A stretch of 64,000 bases of DNA from Allomuricauda sp. GTDB lineage: Bacteria > Bacteroidota > Bacteroidia > Flavobacteriales > Flavobacteriaceae. Shown here piece after piece: positions 51,475 to 60,609 of this stretch (position 1 is the stretch's first letter; each line of letters starts with the position of its first letter). The DNA lies in the NCBI GenBank assembly GCA_003712125.1, contig RHLF01000002.1:930001-994000 (forward strand), written 5' to 3'. Below the pieces are notes generated by a model that saw only the letters and a program-made list of their open reading frames with translations, ran no database searches and was not told the DNA's origin. A program made the position numbers and the translations under genes.

Positions 51475-52092
51475 ATGCTTCGAGATCGCGTGAAAGAATA
51501 CTTGTTAAAACAGATTCAAAGAAACAACCTACAAGTGGGAAAGACCATTAACCTTGCCGCTTTGGCACGTCAAACGCAGATCAGTGTGACCCCTATACGC
51601 GAAGCCCTCAGTCAATTGGAAGAGTCACAGCTTATCAAATCAGTTCCCAATCGCGGCTTTATTGTACCCGAACTCACCATGTCGGAAGCAAAAAACCTCT
51701 ATGAAACTGTATCACAATTGGAAATTTTGGCTTTAGAAAGTGCTGCAATTGATGAACGGCTGGTGGGTAAGTTAAAAAAGCAGCAGCTTTTGTTACAGCA
51801 AGCCCATTCACCACTTACCAGGCTCAATGAACGATTTAAATTTCATGACCTATTGGTTGAAAATTGCCAGAATACCGTTTTAATGCGGATTTTGGACACC
51901 TTAAAATCGAGGATCCGTTTCTACGAGCAGCTTTTGGTCAAGGATGCCTCCTTTTATGAGAACTCCGATAATCAAAATGAAGGTATCATACGTGCGATTG
52001 AAGAGCAAAATATCCCTACTGCGGCCCTAATACTAAAAATGAACTGGATGTTGGTTTCGGACTATGTTGTCGCACAATTGCAAAAAAAATAA
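51475..52092 (+). CDS. GntR-family regulator, FadR/FCD type
   Basis: A 205-residue regulator. The N-terminal winged helix (residues 3-70) includes NLAALARQTQISVTPIREALSQLEESQLIKSVPNRGFIV, the typical GntR recognition signature. The C-terminal helical FCD effector domain (about 80-200; ETVSQLEILALESAAI, RFKFHDLLVENCQN) binds an acid ligand or metal in this family. Divergent from trehalase, with which it probably forms a regulatory pair; the ligand could be a sugar-derived acid. Terminated by a strong hairpin shared with the next gene. Confidence 0.9.
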   Translation: MLRDRVKEYLLKQIQRNNLQVGKTINLAALARQTQISVTPIREALSQLEESQLIKSVPNRGFIVPELTMSEAKNLYETVSQLEILALESAAIDERLVGKLKKQQLLLQQAHSPLTRLNERFKFHDLLVENCQNTVLMRILDTLKSRIRFYEQLLVKDASFYENSDNQNEGIIRAIEEQNIPTAALILKMNWMLVSDYVVAQLQKK

Positions 52093-52120
52093 GGGGCAGT
52101 ATCACTGCCCCCTTTCGTTT
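52091..52120. terminator. Bidirectional terminator between gntR and repeat-protein gene
   Basis: GGGGCAG/CTGCCCC arms with a TATCA loop, an A-rich flank on one side and CTTTCGTTT on the other. It begins at the gntR stop and touches the stop of the convergent gene at 52119. Confidence 0.75.
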
Positions 52121-53306
52121 AGTTCTTTTTTCGTTTTACCGTTTTCTTTCTACTTGAAGTGCTTTTTGTTTTTGTCCTTTTTGATTTACTATTGGACGTT
52201 TTACCGGCCGTTCTTACGGTTCGCGACCCATCGCTGTCCTTTTTTACAGAGACAGCTCTTTTTGACCCATCTGGATTCTTTTTTACGGCCACAGTTTTTC
52301 GGCTTCCATCAGAGCTCTTAACCGTAGCAGCTCTCTTTTTAGTCCCATCGGCCTTGTTGACTCCCGCTACCCGCTTGGTAGTACCGTCCGAGTTTTGAAC
52401 GCCAGCCGTGCGGTACTTGTCACCATCGGCTTGGTTCACCCCAGCAACTCGTTTTTTAGTGCCATCTGCCTTGTTCACACCCGCGGCACGTTTCTTTGTA
52501 CCGTCCGCTTTATTGACACCTGCCTTACGATAGGTGTCACCATCGGCCTGGTGAACCGCCACAGTTCTTTTTTGGGTTCCATTCACATTGGTTCGTGTAA
52601 CAGATCTAGCCGTATACGATCGGCTCGGGTATTTGACCGCAAAATCATTTCGGCGTATTGTGGTGTGCAAGCGATTTACCCGTGCGCTATATGTTATTGT
52701 GGTATACCTATAGGTGTTGTTGATATTGATGTGGAGTGCGACATTGGTTCTGTACCTGGTAATTGGAAAAGGCCTCCAAATTCGGTAATATCTTGGGTAA
52801 TACCCCCAATAGTAAACCGAACGATAAGGACGGTACCGGGGACCCCAAAACCAACCAAAAATTAGTGGTGGGCGTACATATACAGGGGTTATTACATAAG
52901 ATGGGCCGTATAAATATACATCACCAACAACGCGAACGCTGGTCGTACTACCTTCATCCTTTTCTACCAGTACGGTAGCGACATCTTGATAGATATCTTC
53001 ACCCAGCACGGATTGAATGGCAATCAAATGCACATCGTTTTCTGAAGTTTCGACCACCCTTAGATAGTCTACATAACCATCCTCATTTAAATCGAGGTTC
53101 GAAATCTGGTCTTCGGGGTCATTAAGTTTTTGTTCAAAGTCTTCGAGGTCTTTGGACTCTCCAAAAATGGAGGCCACCGCCTCAAGGTCTAAATTTTGAC
53201 TGATGTCTTCCGAGGTGGCATCAACTGTGGTTACATCTTGTGCATATCCCAGGGCTGCTGTAGTTGACAGCACTACCATGGCTAAAGTTCTTATTGGATT
53301 TTTCAT
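52119..53306 (-). CDS. Exported protein with EF-hand and basic 13-residue repeats
   Basis: A 395-residue protein. A signal peptide (about 22 residues, LGYAQ) precedes a dockerin/EF-hand-like loop DLNEDGYVD (residues 72-80), then a beta domain with an unusual Tyr/Arg/Pro-rich stretch (about 130-195; RPYRSVYYWGYYPRYYRIW). From about residue 241 to 370, ten units of 13 residues follow (ADGTKKRAAGVNK and variants). A Lys/Arg/Ser tail closes the protein. It should bind DNA, RNA, polysaccharide or another anion, or be a coat protein. The reading frame is unbroken through the repeats. Not recognised. Confidence 0.6.
   Translation of the reverse strand: MKNPIRTLAMVVLSTTAALGYAQDVTTVDATSEDISQNLDLEAVASIFGESKDLEDFEQKLNDPEDQISNLDLNEDGYVDYLRVVETSENDVHLIAIQSVLGEDIYQDVATVLVEKDEGSTTSVRVVGDVYLYGPSYVITPVYVRPPLIFGWFWGPRYRPYRSVYYWGYYPRYYRIWRPFPITRYRTNVALHININNTYRYTTITYSARVNRLHTTIRRNDFAVKYPSRSYTARSVTRTNVNGTQKRTVAVHQADGDTYRKAGVNKADGTKKRAAGVNKADGTKKRVAGVNQADGDKYRTAGVQNSDGTTKRVAGVNKADGTKKRAATVKSSDGSRKTVAVKKNPDGSKRAVSVKKDSDGSRTVRTAGKTSNSKSKRTKTKSTSSRKKTVKRKKN
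52197..52586 (-). repeat. Tandem 39-bp repeats within the basic repeat protein
   Basis: Ten units of 39 bases encode [AS]DG[TD]KKR[AV]AGVN-like 13-mers. Units are degenerate, in-frame and all coding, so this is protein repeat DNA rather than a CRISPR or VNTR locus. Confidence 0.85.
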
Positions 53307-53451
53307 AGGGGTATTTTTGGTCTTTGACTGCTATAACAATCGAGGGTTTAATAAGACCGAACGGATTTATGTAAAACGCATGAATAAATCGATGAATGGT
53401 CAGTTTGTGTCCCTATTAGAACGTCATTGGGGGTAGATAAAGTATACCCAT

Positions 53452-53476
53452 AAAAAAACCCACTCGAGGTGGGTTT
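53452..53476 (-). terminator. Terminator after the dienelactone-hydrolase gene
   Basis: AAACCCAC/GTGGGTTT arms with a five-base loop, followed on the minus strand by a T-run; 22 bases after the stop codon at 53499. Confidence 0.75.
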
Positions 53477-53498
53477 AATGATAGCGACTGAATTAATC

Positions 53499-54344
53499 TC
53501 AGTCAAAGGTCTCGCTGAGCATGGTAGAAAGCTCTTTCCATGATGCAGTATCCGCCTTTTCGTTATACTCCAGCGGAAGATTAAATTTTTCGCCATTCGC
53601 ATTAGCTTCCTTACTGGTAAAAGAGTGCTTGGCTCCTTCATAGGCAATGTATTTGTAATCTGCCTTTAGGCTATCCATTTGGGCTTTAAAGGCCACAACC
53701 GATTCTGGGGCAATGAAGGGGTCATCGGCACCATTGCATACCAAGACCCGAGCTTTAAGATTCGAATTGGGCATGATTGGCAATCCAACACCACTATGAA
53801 AAGCAGCTACGGCATCCAAGTCCATCCCTGCATTTGCCATGGTCAATACCACACTGCCACCAAAACAATACCCAATGGCAGCAATCTGGGTTGAATCTAC
53901 AGAAGGATGTTTTTTTAATTCATCCATAGCGGCAATAAATCTACTTTTGGCCCTTGGCATATTCGACATCACCATGCCAGAAAATTTTCCGGCATCTTCG
54001 GGGTGGGCTGCCAATTTACCATCGCCATACATATCCAACGCCATCGCCGTATACCCTAATTCAGCCAACATGTCGGCGCGCTTTCTCGAATAGTCATTAT
54101 GTCCCCACCATTCGTGAACCACAAGAATTCCAGGTCTTTTGGCCGTACTGCTTTCATCATAGGCCAAATATCCCTTCATGGTTATGCTGTCATTGGTATA
54201 ACTAAAATCTTTGCTTACTATGTTGGGTTCAGAGACATTTATTTCAGTCCCTTCTTCATTTGTGTTCTCTTTTTTGGACTTATCGGCACAGCTTGCGATG
54301 GTCAGCAATGCCAAACTCAGGAATAACAAGGTATATCTTTTCAT
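53499..54344 (-). CDS. Dienelactone-hydrolase-family lipoprotein
   Basis: A 281-residue alpha/beta-hydrolase with a lipoprotein signal (LLTIASC, Cys19). Catalytic Cys160 (AIGYCFGG), Asp207/208 (NGADDPF) and His240 (EGAKHSF) form the DLH triad; the VHEWWG segment (residues 76-81) contains the Glu that holds the Cys inactive. DLH enzymes open dienelactones, but many relatives have broader hydrolase roles. Outer-membrane or periplasmic. It is upstream of a strong terminator and separate from the Moco operon. Confidence 0.9.
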   Translation of the reverse strand: MKRYTLLFLSLALLTIASCADKSKKENTNEEGTEINVSEPNIVSKDFSYTNDSITMKGYLAYDESSTAKRPGILVVHEWWGHNDYSRKRADMLAELGYTAMALDMYGDGKLAAHPEDAGKFSGMVMSNMPRAKSRFIAAMDELKKHPSVDSTQIAAIGYCFGGSVVLTMANAGMDLDAVAAFHSGVGLPIMPNSNLKARVLVCNGADDPFIAPESVVAFKAQMDSLKADYKYIAYEGAKHSFTSKEANANGEKFNLPLEYNEKADTASWKELSTMLSETFD

Positions 54345-54406
54345 TTTTGACGTAATCGTTTTAGGTTCAATTTCAATTTATGAATTATGTATTGGTTTAT
54401 CAACTT

Positions 54407-54997
54407 TTATTGGCCGTACCTTTTGAAATAGGACTGGTAATTTTCAGGTGTATCCAGATCTATAGCCTTTCCTTCCGACTCAACCAATGCAATTTTTTCA
54501 GCGTTTTCACGCATAAGATGCCTGGCTCCATGATCGCCGCCCAATTGTTTGAGAGCCGCAAAAAAATGGCGTGGAAACAAGGCAGGAACACCCGCCTTGC
54601 CTTGGTAAGAGGTAGCGACAATATGAGTTGGTTGTTGCTTGGAAGCCCGAAGTATTTCCTCAAAGTAGGTCTGATCTAACAGCGGTTGGTCAGCCACTAG
54701 GATTAGGATAAATTCTGGCGAAATCGATGATTCCAATTCCGCTGTTCCTATGGCAATTGAAGTGCCCATACCGGATTGCCATTTGCTATTTAAAACGCTT
54801 GGGACATCCGAAGGCAATTGGGCCGCAATTCTTTTGGCACTGGCGCCAAGAACAACCAGAACGTCCGATGAAATGGCTTTTGCATTTTTTAGGGTGTGGT
54901 TGAGCAATGTTGTTCCCTTCCACGGCAGTAGTTGCTTGGGTTGGCCCATTCGTGCCGAGGTGCCTGCAGCCAGGATCAAGATGCCAATGCTAGGCAT
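54407..54997 (-). CDS. mocA: MocA-like molybdenum cofactor cytidylyltransferase
   Basis: A 196-residue nucleotidyltransferase of the MobA/MocA fold. LAAGTSARMGQPKQLLPW (residues 9-26) is the nucleotide-binding loop; QxKQLLPW rather than DKxLxPL fits the CTP-using MocA type. It would transfer CMP to molybdopterin for the XDH-family IorB. Last gene of the operon; its start overlaps the XdhC stop by eight bases. Confidence 0.82.
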   Translation of the reverse strand: MPSIGILILAAGTSARMGQPKQLLPWKGTTLLNHTLKNAKAISSDVLVVLGASAKRIAAQLPSDVPSVLNSKWQSGMGTSIAIGTAELESSISPEFILILVADQPLLDQTYFEEILRASKQQPTHIVATSYQGKAGVPALFPRHFFAALKQLGGDHGARHLMRENAEKIALVESEGKAIDLDTPENYQSYFKRYGQ

Positions 54998-55997
54998 GAA
55001 TTCTTCCTGCTTTCTCCTTTAAGGAATGGACACTCTTTTCATTGGCTACCGCGATAATCTCTGAAAGAATTGAAAGTGCAATTTCTTGTGGTGTTTCTGC
55101 ACCTATATCCAATCCGGCCGGACCGTGAATGTGTTCCAAAAATTCCCAATCCATATCGGGGTGCATTTCAATCAATTCATTAAAAAGCTTCTCTCTCCTC
55201 CGCGATGGTCCCAATAGTCCAAGATATAGGGGTTTTACATCCTTTAGCGCCTGCAGGTACTTTAAGTCCTTCACATAACTATGGGTCATGATCACTATCG
55301 CAGTCTCTTTATCAACAACCAAATTCAGGTTCTCTCCCTCATCAGCGATCAGTTCTGAGGCCCCTGGGAAGTCGATCAACTCCTTTTCTTCCTTAGGGTG
55401 TACGATTACAGTTATGGTCCATCCCATCATTGCAGCCAGTGAACACAATTGAACCGTATCATGTTCCGCTCCTGCAATTACAAGACGGAAACATGGTTCC
55501 ATTTTTTGATGGAAAATAGCCGTGTCTTCCGCAGTAGCCAAACTATTTCGAAACGGTAGATGGTGTTCCCCCGTTTTTAGCACAGTTCCGAACGCGTGGT
55601 TCTCCCTGTGCGCTTTCTCGAAATGGCTATCTAGCTCAAAAGCGGCTCGTGATACCAAGGTGTCTACCAAGGCTTGGTGGGTAGTTGCCGGTAATTCCAT
55701 GGGCTCCAATAAAATGTAGAGCACCCCTTCACAACCCAACCGATATCGCCCATCATAGGTCATTACCTTCGCAATACCCGATTTGAAAACCGATGCCGCC
55801 TGTCGAAACACTTCTTTTTCGACACAACCGCCACTCACGGCACCCACCATTTTACCATTCTCTAAAAGAAGCATACGAACCCCTGGTCTTCGGTATGAAG
55901 AACCATCAAGGGCGACCACTGTAGCCAAAACACATTTCACATCAGCTTTGGTCGCGATGCCATATTCAGCAATAATCTTCTTGAATTCGTGTGTCAT
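54990..55997 (-). CDS. XdhC-family Moco insertion protein
   Basis: A 335-residue protein from Met at 55997, one base after the MoeA stop. The N-terminal XdhC/CoxI domain (CVLATVVALDGSSYRRPGVRMLL, GAVSGGCVEKEVF) is followed by a Rossmann-type C-terminal domain (LVIAGAEHDTVQLCSLAAMMGW). XdhC binds Moco, protects it, and helps its sulfuration and transfer into XDH-family enzymes. It matches the presence of IorB at the other end of the operon. A longer frame to 56048 is possible but overlaps MoeA by 50 bases. Confidence 0.85.
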   Translation of the reverse strand: MTHEFKKIIAEYGIATKADVKCVLATVVALDGSSYRRPGVRMLLLENGKMVGAVSGGCVEKEVFRQAASVFKSGIAKVMTYDGRYRLGCEGVLYILLEPMELPATTHQALVDTLVSRAAFELDSHFEKAHRENHAFGTVLKTGEHHLPFRNSLATAEDTAIFHQKMEPCFRLVIAGAEHDTVQLCSLAAMMGWTITVIVHPKEEKELIDFPGASELIADEGENLNLVVDKETAIVIMTHSYVKDLKYLQALKDVKPLYLGLLGPSRRREKLFNELIEMHPDMDWEFLEHIHGPAGLDIGAETPQEIALSILSEIIAVANEKSVHSLKEKAGRIHA

Positions 55998-55998
55998 A

Positions 55999-57195
55999 TC
56001 AAAGTATTCTTCTCGTGGGGTAAAAAGGTACCCGATCCCCCACCTCATAGGTCGTTAAGGGTTCCAATCGCACAAATCCGTTGGCCTGGGTTAGACTGGT
56101 CAAATCACCAGAACCATTACCCATTACTAAGTTAGCCCATATCTTACCATCAGTCAAGTTTACTGAAGCACGAATAAATCGCGTTAGGTCCGTTGTGTTT
56201 TCAAAAGCTTCCTGCAATACCACCTGATAATTTGGCGATGGTAACCCAAGTGCGGCATGTAGCCACGAAATGAAATAGACATGGTAATTGGCAAAGGTTG
56301 AAGCAGGATTGCCAGGAAAAGCAAAGAGGATACATTGCTGATCAGGGTGTCTGCCAAACCAAAACGGTTTACCTGGCCGCTGGCCAACTCTGTGAAACAA
56401 TCGTTTTACCCCTAATTTCTCAAAGGTCTGGGGTAAAAAATCATACTTGCCTTTAGATACGCCCCCACTTAATAGCAATACATCAAACGCTTCCAAGGCT
56501 TCCGAAAGACCAAGCTCTAAATCAGATTTTAAATCATTGAAATGCAATAATTTACAATCTATATTTTCAAGTTTTAGTGCAGCCTTTAACGTATGAGAAT
56601 TTGATTTTCTTATTTGGTGTGGACTTGGTATCTGGTCAACATCTACAAGTTCATTTCCGGTGGAAATAACCGCAATTTTAGGTGTTGTTTTGACCTTGAG
56701 GTGGTGCTGGCCTACGGATGCCAATACACCGATATGGGCCGATGAAATTCTCGTGCCTTCTGCCAATACAAGATTTCCCTTAGATTCATCACTGCCCTGG
56801 TCGTGTATGTTTTGATGCTTTTTTACTTCTTTTTGCAGGGTGGCAAAACCCTCATGCAATTCCAAATGTTCGTACATAACAACCGTATCTGCCTGTTTAG
56901 GCAGAACCGCCCCCGTCATGACTTCGATACATGAATGTACATCTTCCAATTCTTGCTGTGGTGATCCCGCTGCAGCAATCCCTTGGATTTTGAAACGTCG
57001 AATACCTTGTGCATAGGCCGCACACTGTATCGCAATACCGTCTTTTGTAACCCGATCAAAAGGTGGAAAATCCCTATCTGCATAAATCTTCTCTGCTAAA
57101 ATGCGACCATGGCTTTCCGCCAGTGGCACAACTTCTTGACCAAACTCAATCGCGTGATCCAAAACAATTTTATAGGCTTCCTCAAAAGAAATCAT
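55999..57195 (-). CDS. moeA: Molybdopterin molybdenumtransferase MoeA
   Basis: A 398-residue MoeA that inserts molybdate into adenylated molybdopterin. Recognisable are MTGAVLPKQADTVVMYEHLE, SGGVSKGKYDFLPQTFEKLG, QRPGKPFWFGRH and FPGNPASTFANY, covering domains I-III, and the C-terminal domain IV (TDLTRFIRASVN...LEPLTTYEVGD). Starts at MISFEEAYKIV. The stop TGA is separated by a single base from the XdhC start; the start overlaps the TauE/SafE stop by four bases. Confidence 0.94.
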   Translation of the reverse strand: MISFEEAYKIVLDHAIEFGQEVVPLAESHGRILAEKIYADRDFPPFDRVTKDGIAIQCAAYAQGIRRFKIQGIAAAGSPQQELEDVHSCIEVMTGAVLPKQADTVVMYEHLELHEGFATLQKEVKKHQNIHDQGSDESKGNLVLAEGTRISSAHIGVLASVGQHHLKVKTTPKIAVISTGNELVDVDQIPSPHQIRKSNSHTLKAALKLENIDCKLLHFNDLKSDLELGLSEALEAFDVLLLSGGVSKGKYDFLPQTFEKLGVKRLFHRVGQRPGKPFWFGRHPDQQCILFAFPGNPASTFANYHVYFISWLHAALGLPSPNYQVVLQEAFENTTDLTRFIRASVNLTDGKIWANLVMGNGSGDLTSLTQANGFVRLEPLTTYEVGDRVPFYPTRRIL

Positions 57196-57971
57196 AGAAA
57201 AAATTGTATTTGCAAGCCGTTATTCAATAGAACCCTGACTCCTGCAATACCTATCAGTACCGCAGTCATTAGCCGTATCGTTCTTCCCGAAAACTTGCCC
57301 AAACTGATACGAACACCAATTTGACCGCCTAAAAACACGGCCAACAAAAGGTACAAGATTTCAGGCATGGGCAATTCAAAAGTACCGGTATTCAAAAGGC
57401 CAAAAACTCCAGAAAGTGAATTAGTCAAAATAAAAAAGCTGGCCAATGCGGCTATGACAATGGGTTTTTCCCATTTTAAATAATTTAGTATTGGCGCCAG
57501 GAAAATCCCCCCTCCGATGCCCACAAGCCCTGACAACAAACCGATACCACCTCCAATCAAATAGGGCATATAGGACGGATAGGATTTGAGGGTGTATTTT
57601 GATTTCAATTGAAAAGTCTGTACCACCAGCACAATGGCCGAAAAAATGAGAACAGCTCCAAGGATGATAAAAAAGACGTTCTCCCGCAGCGAAATTGATG
57701 CCCCTAAAAATGCCAGTGGTATACTGGTCACTATAAATGGCAAAAACTTTTTGAACAATAAGTGCCCTTTTTTGTAGTACAATATGCAGCTGCCGGAAAC
57801 TACCATCAGGTTGCATAGCAGCGCAGAACTTCTGATGAGGAAAAAACTGGCTAGCGCCAAAGAAAGTATGGCAAGGTAACTGGAACCACCACCAAATCCT
57901 ACACTCGAATAGAGCAAAGCGATTACAAAAAAGGCCGTTACCAGACCTATAAGCTCAATTGGTGCTAGCAT
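57192..57971 (-). CDS. TauE/SafE-family permease
   Basis: A 259-residue membrane protein from Met at 57971, with seven to eight hydrophobic helices and the two GxGGG signatures SSVGFGGGSSYLAIL and GLVGIGGGIFLAPIL. The family exports sulfite, sulfoacetate or other sulfur anions. It lies inside the cofactor operon between moeB and moeA, overlapping moeB by 17 bases (57955-57971) and moeA by four. A sulfur-related role for the sulfuration step is inferred. A longer frame to 57995 gives eight more residues. Confidence 0.82.
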   Translation of the reverse strand: MLAPIELIGLVTAFFVIALLYSSVGFGGGSSYLAILSLALASFFLIRSSALLCNLMVVSGSCILYYKKGHLLFKKFLPFIVTSIPLAFLGASISLRENVFFIILGAVLIFSAIVLVVQTFQLKSKYTLKSYPSYMPYLIGGGIGLLSGLVGIGGGIFLAPILNYLKWEKPIVIAALASFFILTNSLSGVFGLLNTGTFELPMPEILYLLLAVFLGGQIGVRISLGKFSGRTIRLMTAVLIGIAGVRVLLNNGLQIQFFL

Positions 57972-59028
57972 GTAAGGGTATATTGGCCATACCACCCAAA
58001 ACAGTATACAAAACTGCCTTCGGCTGTGTTTTTTTTAATTCTTGATAAGCCATTTTTGCACGTTGGCCTGATTGGCAAATCAGATAAACAGGCTTCGCGA
58101 AATCTATAACCTTTAATTCATCATGAAGTTGCTGAAGGGGAATATTTAAGGCCTCTTTCAAACCATGGCTTTGATACTCGGCTTCGGTGCGCACATCAAT
58201 GATTTGTGGCTTCGTTTTTAACAACGACATGAGTTCATTGATGGTTATCGTATCTTTTGAAGGACAGGAAACGAAATTGTATGACGGTTTGAGCTTGGTT
58301 TGGTTTTTGTTCTTTGGGTCTGCCTTAAATGAAATGGAATTTGTAGCCTGTGTTAACCCGTCATACAAGAGCAACCTTCCTGATAAAACTTCACCAATAC
58401 CTGTCAATAGTTTGACTGTTTCCAAGGCCTGAAGGGTACCTATTATACCCGGAAGCACGCCGAGCACACCATGTGCATCACAATTGGGTATGCTTTCGCT
58501 ATCGGGCTGTGTTGGAAACAAACAGCGATAGGTAGGACCATGCGCATGGTTAAATACCGATACATGACCTTCAAAGCCATGTAAAGCACCATAAACAAAA
58601 GGTTTTCCCAAAATCACACAGGTGTCGTTTATTAAATACCGGGTTGGAAAATTATCTGTGGCATCAACCACAATATCGAAATCCCTGATAATTTCAATGG
58701 CATTGTCTTTCGTTAAAAAACGATCAAAAACTATAAAATCAGTTTGGTTGTTTTGGGCTTTGAGCCGTTCAAGGGCAACCTCTATTTTTGGCTTTCCAAT
58801 GTCTTTTTCTGTATATAAAACCTGGCGCTGCAAATTGTGTAGCTCAACCAGATCTTGTTCAACCAAACCCAGCGTGCCCAAACCCATGGCGTTCAGATAA
58901 CTCGCAACCGGTAGTCCCAAGCCTCCTAACCCCACAACAAGGACACGGCCATGGGCAAGTTTGCGTTGGCCTTCGGCACCAAATTGGGACAGACTGGTCT
59001 GCCTAATAAATCGCCCATCTTCGCTCAT
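57955..59028 (-). CDS. moeB: MoeB/ThiF-family E1-like enzyme with C-terminal rhodanese
   Basis: A 357-residue protein of MOCS3-like layout. The N-terminal ThiF domain (about 1-240) contains VVGLGGLGLPVASYL (nucleotide-binding), the RQVLYTEKDIGKPK segment and YRCLFP...NCDAHGVLGVLPGIIG. The C-terminal rhodanese (about 260-350) has PQIIDVRTEAEY and active loop CQSGQRA. It adenylates the MoaD C-terminus and the rhodanese can relay sulfur. Starts four bases into the MobA stop. In the same operon as MoaD and a transglutaminase-like protein. Confidence 0.92.
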   Translation of the reverse strand: MSEDGRFIRQTSLSQFGAEGQRKLAHGRVLVVGLGGLGLPVASYLNAMGLGTLGLVEQDLVELHNLQRQVLYTEKDIGKPKIEVALERLKAQNNQTDFIVFDRFLTKDNAIEIIRDFDIVVDATDNFPTRYLINDTCVILGKPFVYGALHGFEGHVSVFNHAHGPTYRCLFPTQPDSESIPNCDAHGVLGVLPGIIGTLQALETVKLLTGIGEVLSGRLLLYDGLTQATNSISFKADPKNKNQTKLKPSYNFVSCPSKDTITINELMSLLKTKPQIIDVRTEAEYQSHGLKEALNIPLQQLHDELKVIDFAKPVYLICQSGQRAKMAYQELKKTQPKAVLYTVLGGMANIPLHASTN

Positions 59029-59618
59029 AGATCCAATAGTGATTTGACATGTTCAAACTCTTCCTGGGAATTAGCGTTATAAAGTACTGCATCGTTTTTT
59101 GGGTGTACCAATTTGATATCAGAATTGATCAAAAACTTTCTCGGACACGAACTGTCCGTAGTTTTCAAATAATCCTTCGCTTGTTGCAGTCCTTGGGGTT
59201 CCCATATTGCGACCAGTGGTTCAGGAAGTCCCGATTTTTGGGTGGCAAATGCGGTGGCCACTTTAGAAGGGTTGCGTTCAGTGACCAGTTGTTTGATGGC
59301 CGCCGAATCAATCAATGGCAGATCACAGGCCAAGACCAACCATGCCTTATTCGAAAAGGCGGTATTTGCGCTTAACATGCCGTTAAACGGTCCTCGGTAT
59401 TCATTGCGGTCCACTATGGACTCATGAGGGTTAAAAGTGTCCTGTTGGTCTTCTCGAATGCTGTAAAAAACACGCTCACAAACAGTTTGGGCCAACTCAA
59501 AAAGGTATTCACGCTGTGGTTTACCATGATACTGTAGCAGTCCTTTGTCTGTGCCCATGCGCGAACTTTTGCCGCCAGCTAAAATTAGTCCGTATAAATG
59601 GTTCTCTATTTCCATCAT
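59025..59618 (-). CDS. mobA: Molybdenum cofactor guanylyltransferase MobA
   Basis: A 197-residue nucleotidyltransferase with the MobA signature LAGGKSSRMGTDKGLL (residues 13-28) and ACDLPLID. It would attach GMP to molybdopterin (MGD) for DMSO-reductase-type enzymes, in addition to MocA's CMP product. Overlaps the MoaA stop by four bases and moeB by four. Confidence 0.9.
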   Translation of the reverse strand: MMEIENHLYGLILAGGKSSRMGTDKGLLQYHGKPQREYLFELAQTVCERVFYSIREDQQDTFNPHESIVDRNEYRGPFNGMLSANTAFSNKAWLVLACDLPLIDSAAIKQLVTERNPSKVATAFATQKSGLPEPLVAIWEPQGLQQAKDYLKTTDSSCPRKFLINSDIKLVHPKNDAVLYNANSQEEFEHVKSLLDL

Positions 59619-60601
59619 CCTCCAATTGACGTCATGCTATTTTCAAAAACCTTAGATTCATGTTCCTGTTGGGCCTCAAACCCTGTTTTTGCCCTAGAAC
59701 CAATCGCCGTTTTTATGGCCACGGCCACTTGCTCCTGATCCCCATTGCTTCTAATTAATTCACGCACATTTGCCTTGGGTTTGCCGTACAAACAGGTAAT
59801 CACATCACCTTTGGCAGTGACGCGCAATCGGTTGCAACTGCCGCAAAACGTCCTACTAAAGGAGGGAATAATACCAAAGGTGCTTTTATGACCATTTATA
59901 CCATAATTGATGGATGTGGACGTAGCTGGCGATTCCAACTTGATGTAGTCGGGATAATGCGAGGTAATGTGATTAAAAATGGCCTTGTGGTCCCATTTGA
60001 TCTTTTGAAAAGACTTGCTCCCCCCGTTAAAGGGCATTTCCTCCAAAAAGCGAATCCCAACATGATACGCCTTCATCCTTTCAAGAATGGGTATTATATC
60101 TTGTTCATTCTGACCTTCCAATACAATAAAATTAACACGAACATTAAACCCTTCATCAATCAACCGCAGCAGGTTTTCATAAACGACATCGTAATTTTTA
60201 CGGCGTGTAATGCGTTCAAAAGTAGCCTTGTTAATGGCATCCAAACTTACATTGATGTTCTTAATGCCCAAACGTTTTAATTCATCGATATGAGGCCCGA
60301 TCAAAGTTGCGTTGGTCGTAAGCGAAATCTCATGTAGCCCATTCAAGCCTGCCATAAAGCGCAACAATTCCATCAAATCTTTTCGCACGAAAGGCTCCCC
60401 ACCGGTTAAACGAATCTTGTCAATGCCCATGCCCACCAAAAGTTTGGATACTCTTTTCAATTCTTCGGTGGTCAGCAAATCGTCTTTTTTAGCAAAGTTG
60501 ATGCCTTCAGCAGGCATGCAATAATTGCAACGCAAGTTGCAACGGTCTGTCACAGCCAAACGCAGGTAATTTATTTTTCGTCCGTGGTTATCAATCAACA
60601 T
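59615..60601 (-). CDS. moaA: GTP 3',8-cyclase MoaA
   Basis: A 328-residue radical-SAM enzyme that starts molybdopterin synthesis from GTP. The first 4Fe-4S cluster motif CNLRCNYC (residues 21-28) and the C-terminal cluster FCGSCNRLRVTAKGDVITC are intact, as is the C-terminal GG (TSIGG), needed for activity. GGEPFVRKDL is present. Starts nine bases after the transglutaminase-like stop. The partner MoaC is not in the window. Confidence 0.95.
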   Translation of the reverse strand: MLIDNHGRKINYLRLAVTDRCNLRCNYCMPAEGINFAKKDDLLTTEELKRVSKLLVGMGIDKIRLTGGEPFVRKDLMELLRFMAGLNGLHEISLTTNATLIGPHIDELKRLGIKNINVSLDAINKATFERITRRKNYDVVYENLLRLIDEGFNVRVNFIVLEGQNEQDIIPILERMKAYHVGIRFLEEMPFNGGSKSFQKIKWDHKAIFNHITSHYPDYIKLESPATSTSINYGINGHKSTFGIIPSFSRTFCGSCNRLRVTAKGDVITCLYGKPKANVRELIRSNGDQEQVAVAIKTAIGSRAKTGFEAQQEHESKVFENSMTSIGG

Positions 60602-60609
60602 ACTGTCAT

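Noticed and set aside
52197-52586. Repeat array that could be taken for a CRISPR
   Set aside because: Repeats are 39 bp, in frame, coding and degenerate, without spacers of constant length or cas genes.
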